53,771 bases of DNA from Kiloniellales bacterium. Its GTDB lineage: Bacteria; Pseudomonadota; Alphaproteobacteria; Kiloniellales; JAKSBE01. The translations under genes and the position numbers were made by a program. Below the pieces are notes generated by a model. It had not been told where the DNA came from, made no database searches, and saw only the letters and a program-made list of their open reading frames with translations. Below, piece after piece: positions 51,081 to 53,771 of the stretch (positions are counted from its first letter, which is position 1; each line of letters starts with the position of its first letter). The stretch spans positions 1 to 53,771 of the forward strand of contig JASJBF010000053.1 of the NCBI GenBank assembly GCA_030066685.1, in the 5' to 3' direction.

Positions 51081-51830
51081 ATGCCGAAGAAGGCGCCTAG
51101 GCGCTTCCGAATTCTGCGCCGCGTCGGATCCGTCGCCGGGGTTACGGGCGGTCTGCTCCTCGTGGCCTGCGTCTACGAGGGTGCGATCGATTCCCCCGCG
51201 ACCCAGAAGTTCACCTGGTTCAGCTACGTCAGCGGCGACGATATCCGTGCCGACTGCGAGCCCGGCAGCCCCGAGACCTATCGTTTTGTCTACAATGCCC
51301 GCTATGACGAGCAGATCCGCAGCTACGAGGTGCTGGTCGACGAAGCCGAGGGGAGCGCCTCGATCACTGCCCGGGCCCAGGGCAAGGCGTCGATCTCGAC
51401 CCTGCGGCTCGACGACATCCTGGCCCCCTGGCGGTGGAAGAAGGCGCAGAGCCGGCTGGACGGCCAGGAGATGTCGCAGCTGCGCGAGGCCCTGGCCGAG
51501 GCCGGGTTCTACGGCCGGCCGGAGGTCGGGCTGGAGCTGAACTCCAAGGCCTTCTACTGGGCCGTGGTCGGTTGCATTGAGGGTAACTTCTACTACGGGG
51601 GCTGGCAGGATCCCGCCGCGTCCTTCAAGGACCTGCGCTTTCCGGCGATGCTCTTGGACCAGGACGGCACCGGCCTGGCGGTCAACCCGCCGCGGCCCCT
51701 GGACCCGATCGAGCTCGGGCGCTCGAACGGACCCGCTCAGGACCGGGGCGGAGACATCCCGCGCTTCCTGATCACGGTGGGCGAGGACGGCCTCGAGGGC
51801 GGCGGCCTGGGGCTGCGCGACCCCTTCTGA
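51081..51830 (+). CDS. Lipoprotein of unknown function
   Basis: 249 residues from ATG 51081 (an in-frame ATG at 51054 is possible; neither has a strong ribosome site). A basic N-terminus (PKKAPRRFRILRR) is followed by a hydrophobic stretch ending LLLVAC, a lipobox with Cys30. Visible features in the mature part include FVYNARYDEQIRSYEVL and AFYWAVVGCIEGNFYYGGW. I do not recognise the family. It is divergent from the D,D-carboxypeptidase gene; the gap contains a perfect palindrome AATGGTTAACCATT (51014-51027). Confidence 0.7.
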   Translation: MPKKAPRRFRILRRVGSVAGVTGGLLLVACVYEGAIDSPATQKFTWFSYVSGDDIRADCEPGSPETYRFVYNARYDEQIRSYEVLVDEAEGSASITARAQGKASISTLRLDDILAPWRWKKAQSRLDGQEMSQLREALAEAGFYGRPEVGLELNSKAFYWAVVGCIEGNFYYGGWQDPAASFKDLRFPAMLLDQDGTGLAVNPPRPLDPIELGRSNGPAQDRGGDIPRFLITVGEDGLEGGGLGLRDPF

Positions 51831-51926
51831 CCCCGGGCGGGACCGGGCCGGCCGCAAGCCAGGAGCAAGCCGCCAAGAGCCTCAAATACGGGTCAAAATT
51901 TCTTTTGTTGCAGTGCACAATAATCC

Positions 51927-51954
51927 TTGACTTCGGGCTTGTCCGGTCTAATTA
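51927..51954 (+). promoter_or_regulatory. Candidate phasin promoter
   Basis: TTGACT (51927-51932), a 16-base spacer, and TAATTA (51949-51954). The spacing is slightly short but the elements are the best in the gap. The transcript would begin near 51961, inside or just before the CTGC-N3-GCAG site. Confidence 0.45.
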
Positions 51955-51962
51955 TTGGGCCA

Positions 51963-51977
51963 TGCTGCAACGCAGCA
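51963..51977 (+). promoter_or_regulatory. PhaR-like operator upstream of the phasin gene
   Basis: TGCTGC (51963-51968), AAC, GCAGCA (51972-51977) is a perfect inverted repeat. It contains CTGC-N3-GCAG, the type of site reported for PhaR, the repressor of phasin genes in Alphaproteobacteria. A second TGCA-rich dyad, TGCAGTGCA (51909-51917), lies about 50 bases upstream. Confidence 0.6.
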
Positions 51978-52033
51978 ATGGATAGATCGCCGACCCGGTG
52001 GCTGCACTGGGTCCGAAGCAGGAGGAAGCCAGT

Positions 52034-52621
52034 ATGGCCGTCAGGAAGAGCACCGCCGCGAAGAAGCCCAGGGCCGCGGCGCGGAGCACCCAGAAGAAGA
52101 CCGAGACTGTCGTAGCGGCGGGCACCGAGGTGGCGCAGAGCGTCGTCGACGCCGGCGTCGAGACCGTCGAGGCCGCCGTTAAGACCGGCACTGAAGCCGC
52201 CGCTCAGAACGTGGAGCGGGCGGTGACGACTACCAACGCGCAGGTCAAGAAGGCCTCCAAGGCGATGTTCGCCGGCTATGGCGACTTCTCGGCCATGAGC
52301 CAGGAGAACATCGACGCCGTGGTCAAGGCCGGGCAGATCATGGCCGTCGGCATGGAGAGCGTGAGCCGCGAGCTGATGAGCTTCGCCAAGGCCCATGCCG
52401 AGGCCAACGCTGCCGCGGCGACCAAGATGTTCAGCGCCAAGACCATGCAGGAAGCCATCGACCTGCAGAACGCCTACGCGCGCGAGAGCTTCGACAAGGC
52501 GGTCGCGGAGACCGGCAAGCTGACCGAGATGTCGGTCAAGTTCGCCACTGACGCCTTCGCGCCGATTCAGAGCCGCGTCAACGTCACGGTCGAGAAGCTG
52601 CTGAAGCCGACCGCCGTCTGA
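52034..52621 (+). CDS. Phasin family protein
   Basis: 195 residues from ATG 52034, behind GGAGGAAG. A Lys/Ala-rich N-terminus resembling histone-like tails (RKSTAAKKPRAAARSTQKK) leads to a helical region with amphipathic Ala/Val repeats. The phasin domain spans about residues 80-190 (MSQENIDAVVKAGQIMAVGM, AQNVERAV, FAPIQSRVNVTVEKL). Phasins coat polyhydroxyalkanoate granules and regulate their size. No PHA synthase is in the window. A strong terminator follows, so it is monocistronic. Confidence 0.92.
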   Translation: MAVRKSTAAKKPRAAARSTQKKTETVVAAGTEVAQSVVDAGVETVEAAVKTGTEAAAQNVERAVTTTNAQVKKASKAMFAGYGDFSAMSQENIDAVVKAGQIMAVGMESVSRELMSFAKAHAEANAAAATKMFSAKTMQEAIDLQNAYARESFDKAVAETGKLTEMSVKFATDAFAPIQSRVNVTVEKLLKPTAV

Positions 52622-52648
52622 CGCTTTGTCCACAGATTATGGACGACC

Positions 52649-52680
52649 GGGCCCGGATCCAGCATCCGGGCCCTTTTTTT
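52649..52680 (+). terminator. Intrinsic terminator after the phasin gene
   Basis: GGGCCCGGAT (52649-52658) and ATCCGGGCCC (52664-52673) are perfect 10-base arms around a 5-base loop, followed directly by seven T residues (52674-52680). Confidence 0.92.
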
Positions 52681-52789
52681 GCTTCCATCACCCCTTTTCC
52701 CCATCCGGTAAAATCCAATATGATTCGCAGGATGCGGCGTCGAGCGGCGCGGCATCCTTTGTTAACGGTGCCGTCAGACAATCGCGGAT

Positions 52790-53122
52790 ATGACCGACAA
52801 GCGCAAAGATCAGGGCCCGGACAATGGGAACGCCACCGGCGTCGTCGTCGAAAGCAAGCCCAGGACCAAGAAGCCGTCGATGTACAAGGTCCTGATGCTG
52901 AACGACGACTACACGCCGATGGAGTTCGTCGTTCACGTTCTGGAACAGTTCTTTTGCAAGAACCGCGAAGAGGCCACGCAGATCATGCTCCACGTCCATC
53001 GGCGGGGCGTGGGCATCTGTGGCGTCTACACCTATGAGGTGGCTGAGACCAAGGTGACCCAGGTGGTCGATTACGCGCGTCGCCACCAGCACCCCCTTCA
53101 ATGCACTCTGGAGAAGGAATAG
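52790..53122 (+). CDS. clpS: ClpS, N-end rule adaptor of ClpAP
   Basis: 110 residues. The disordered N-terminal tail is followed by [20 protein letters not shown], the amino-acid-binding surface that recognises N-terminal Leu, Phe, Tyr and Trp. [20 protein letters not shown] and the final helix [15 protein letters not shown] complete the fold. ClpS hands such substrates to ClpA. It is 8 bases before clpA, which is the usual arrangement. An upstream gap of 110 bases after the phasin terminator holds the promoter. Confidence 0.96.
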   Translation: MTDKRKDQGPDNGNATGVVVESKPRTKKPSMYKVLMLNDDYTPMEFVVHVLEQFFCKNREEATQIMLHVHRRGVGICGVYTYEVAETKVTQVVDYARRHQHPLQCTLEKE

Positions 53123-53129
53123 GCCTCCC

Positions 53130-53771
53130 GTGTTATCGAGCAACCTGGAACAGACCCTTCACCGAGCCCTGGCCGCGGCCAACGAGCGGCGTCACGAGTA
53201 CGCCACGCTCGAACACCTCATGCTGGCGCTGACCGAGGATCCGGACGCGGTCGCGGTCCTGCGCGCCTGCGGGGTCGAGCTCGACCGCCTGCGCAGTGAT
53301 CTGCTGGACTACATCGACAACGAGCTGTCCAACCTGATCACGGCCCAGCCGGGCGACGCCAAGCCGACGGCGGGCTTCCAGCGGGTCCTCCAGCGCGCCG
53401 CGATCCACGTCCAATCCTCGGGGCGGGAGGAAGTCACCGGCGCCAACGTCCTGGTCGCGATGTTCTCCGAGCGGGAGAGCCATGCCGTCTACTTCCTGCA
53501 GGAGCAGGAGATGAGCCGCCTCGACGCGGTCAACTACATCAGCCACGGCATCGCTAAGGTCCAGGGCCAGACCCAGGAGCGCACCGTTCACGGCGCCGAC
53601 GAGGACGTGGCGGCCGAGAACGTCGTGCGCCGGGGCCACGAGGCGCTGGACTCCTACTGTGTTGATCTGAACAAGAAGGCGCGGGACGGGAAGGTTGATC
53701 CGCTGATCGGTCGAGAGCTTGAGATCGAGCGTACGATCCAGGTTCTGTGCCGTCGGACGAAGAACAACCCG
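53130..53771 (+). CDS. clpA: ClpA, ATP-dependent Clp protease ATP-binding subunit (3' end cut off)
   Basis: 214 codons are visible before the window ends. The GTG start at 53130 gives [20 protein letters not shown], the usual ClpA beginning, with AAGGAA upstream. The double-clp N-domain, which docks ClpS, spans about residues 1-150 ([41 protein letters not shown]). The linker to the first AAA+ module starts at [20 protein letters not shown] and the sequence stops just before its Walker A loop. It unfolds proteins for ClpP. Confidence 0.96.
   Translation, partial: MLSSNLEQTLHRALAAANERRHEYATLEHLMLALTEDPDAVAVLRACGVELDRLRSDLLDYIDNELSNLITAQPGDAKPTAGFQRVLQRAAIHVQSSGREEVTGANVLVAMFSERESHAVYFLQEQEMSRLDAVNYISHGIAKVQGQTQERTVHGADEDVAAENVVRRGHEALDSYCVDLNKKARDGKVDPLIGRELEIERTIQVLCRRTKNNP

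Overview
This is a GC-rich alphaproteobacterial chromosome segment. It most resembles a metabolically versatile, Rhodospirillales/Kiloniellales-like lineage. That placement is inferred from the imuA-imuB-dnaE2 cassette behind GAAC-N7-GAAC LexA boxes (the alphaproteobacterial type), a MipZ-like ATPase, DUF2927 and PAS_5-type proteins, a phasin and clpS-clpA. I see no rRNA, tRNA, CRISPR array, transposase or phage module.

Layout. 1-4.8 kb: the end of an enoyl-CoA hydratase, a membrane protein, a TIGR04283-type glycosyltransferase, a DUF488 protein, a proline-racemase-superfamily enzyme and a PaaI-type thioesterase. 4.8-11.3 kb: an SOS mutagenesis operon (imuA, imuB, dnaE2) under two tandem LexA boxes, followed closely by the alkylation-repair glycosylase gene tag. 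11.3-17.2 kb: a SOUL lipoprotein, a helical repeat protein and putA. 17.3-20.3 kb: a small, looser region with an internally duplicated XRE regulator, a Tat-signal protein, a GNAT pseudogene, a small membrane protein and an intact GNAT. 20.5-22.3 kb: a MarC-type membrane protein and a leucine/phenylalanine-type dehydrogenase.

22.5-32.9 kb is the most interesting part. A divergent RpiR/SIS regulator faces eight same-strand genes: an N-formylglutamate-amidohydrolase-like enzyme, a three-part TRAP transporter, a glutamine-synthetase-like gamma-glutamyl ligase, an aldehyde dehydrogenase, an iron-type alcohol dehydrogenase and a sulfatase. A 40-bp nested dyad lies in the shared promoter. Together they look like an uptake and degradation pathway for an amino alcohol, perhaps sulfated, that is carried as a gamma-glutamyl amide. 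This pathway is inference.

32.9-37.2 kb: a PAS_5-like protein, a DsbA-fold isomerase/oxidoreductase, and a MipZ-like ATPase divergent from a ParA translationally coupled to a DUF2336-like protein. 37.2-45.3 kb: an acyl-CoA synthetase and divergent SDR, two lipoproteins, a molybdopterin oxidoreductase, a VWA/J-domain pair and a tail-anchored unknown. 45.5-49.2 kb: galU-ugd-pgm/pmm, a UDP-glucuronate supply operon. 49.2-53.8 kb: a D,D-carboxypeptidase with SPOR domain, a lipoprotein, a phasin with a PhaR-like site, clpS and the start of clpA (cut by the window end). Start codons were moved from the longest open frame where a ribosome site, lipobox or family N-terminus supported it.
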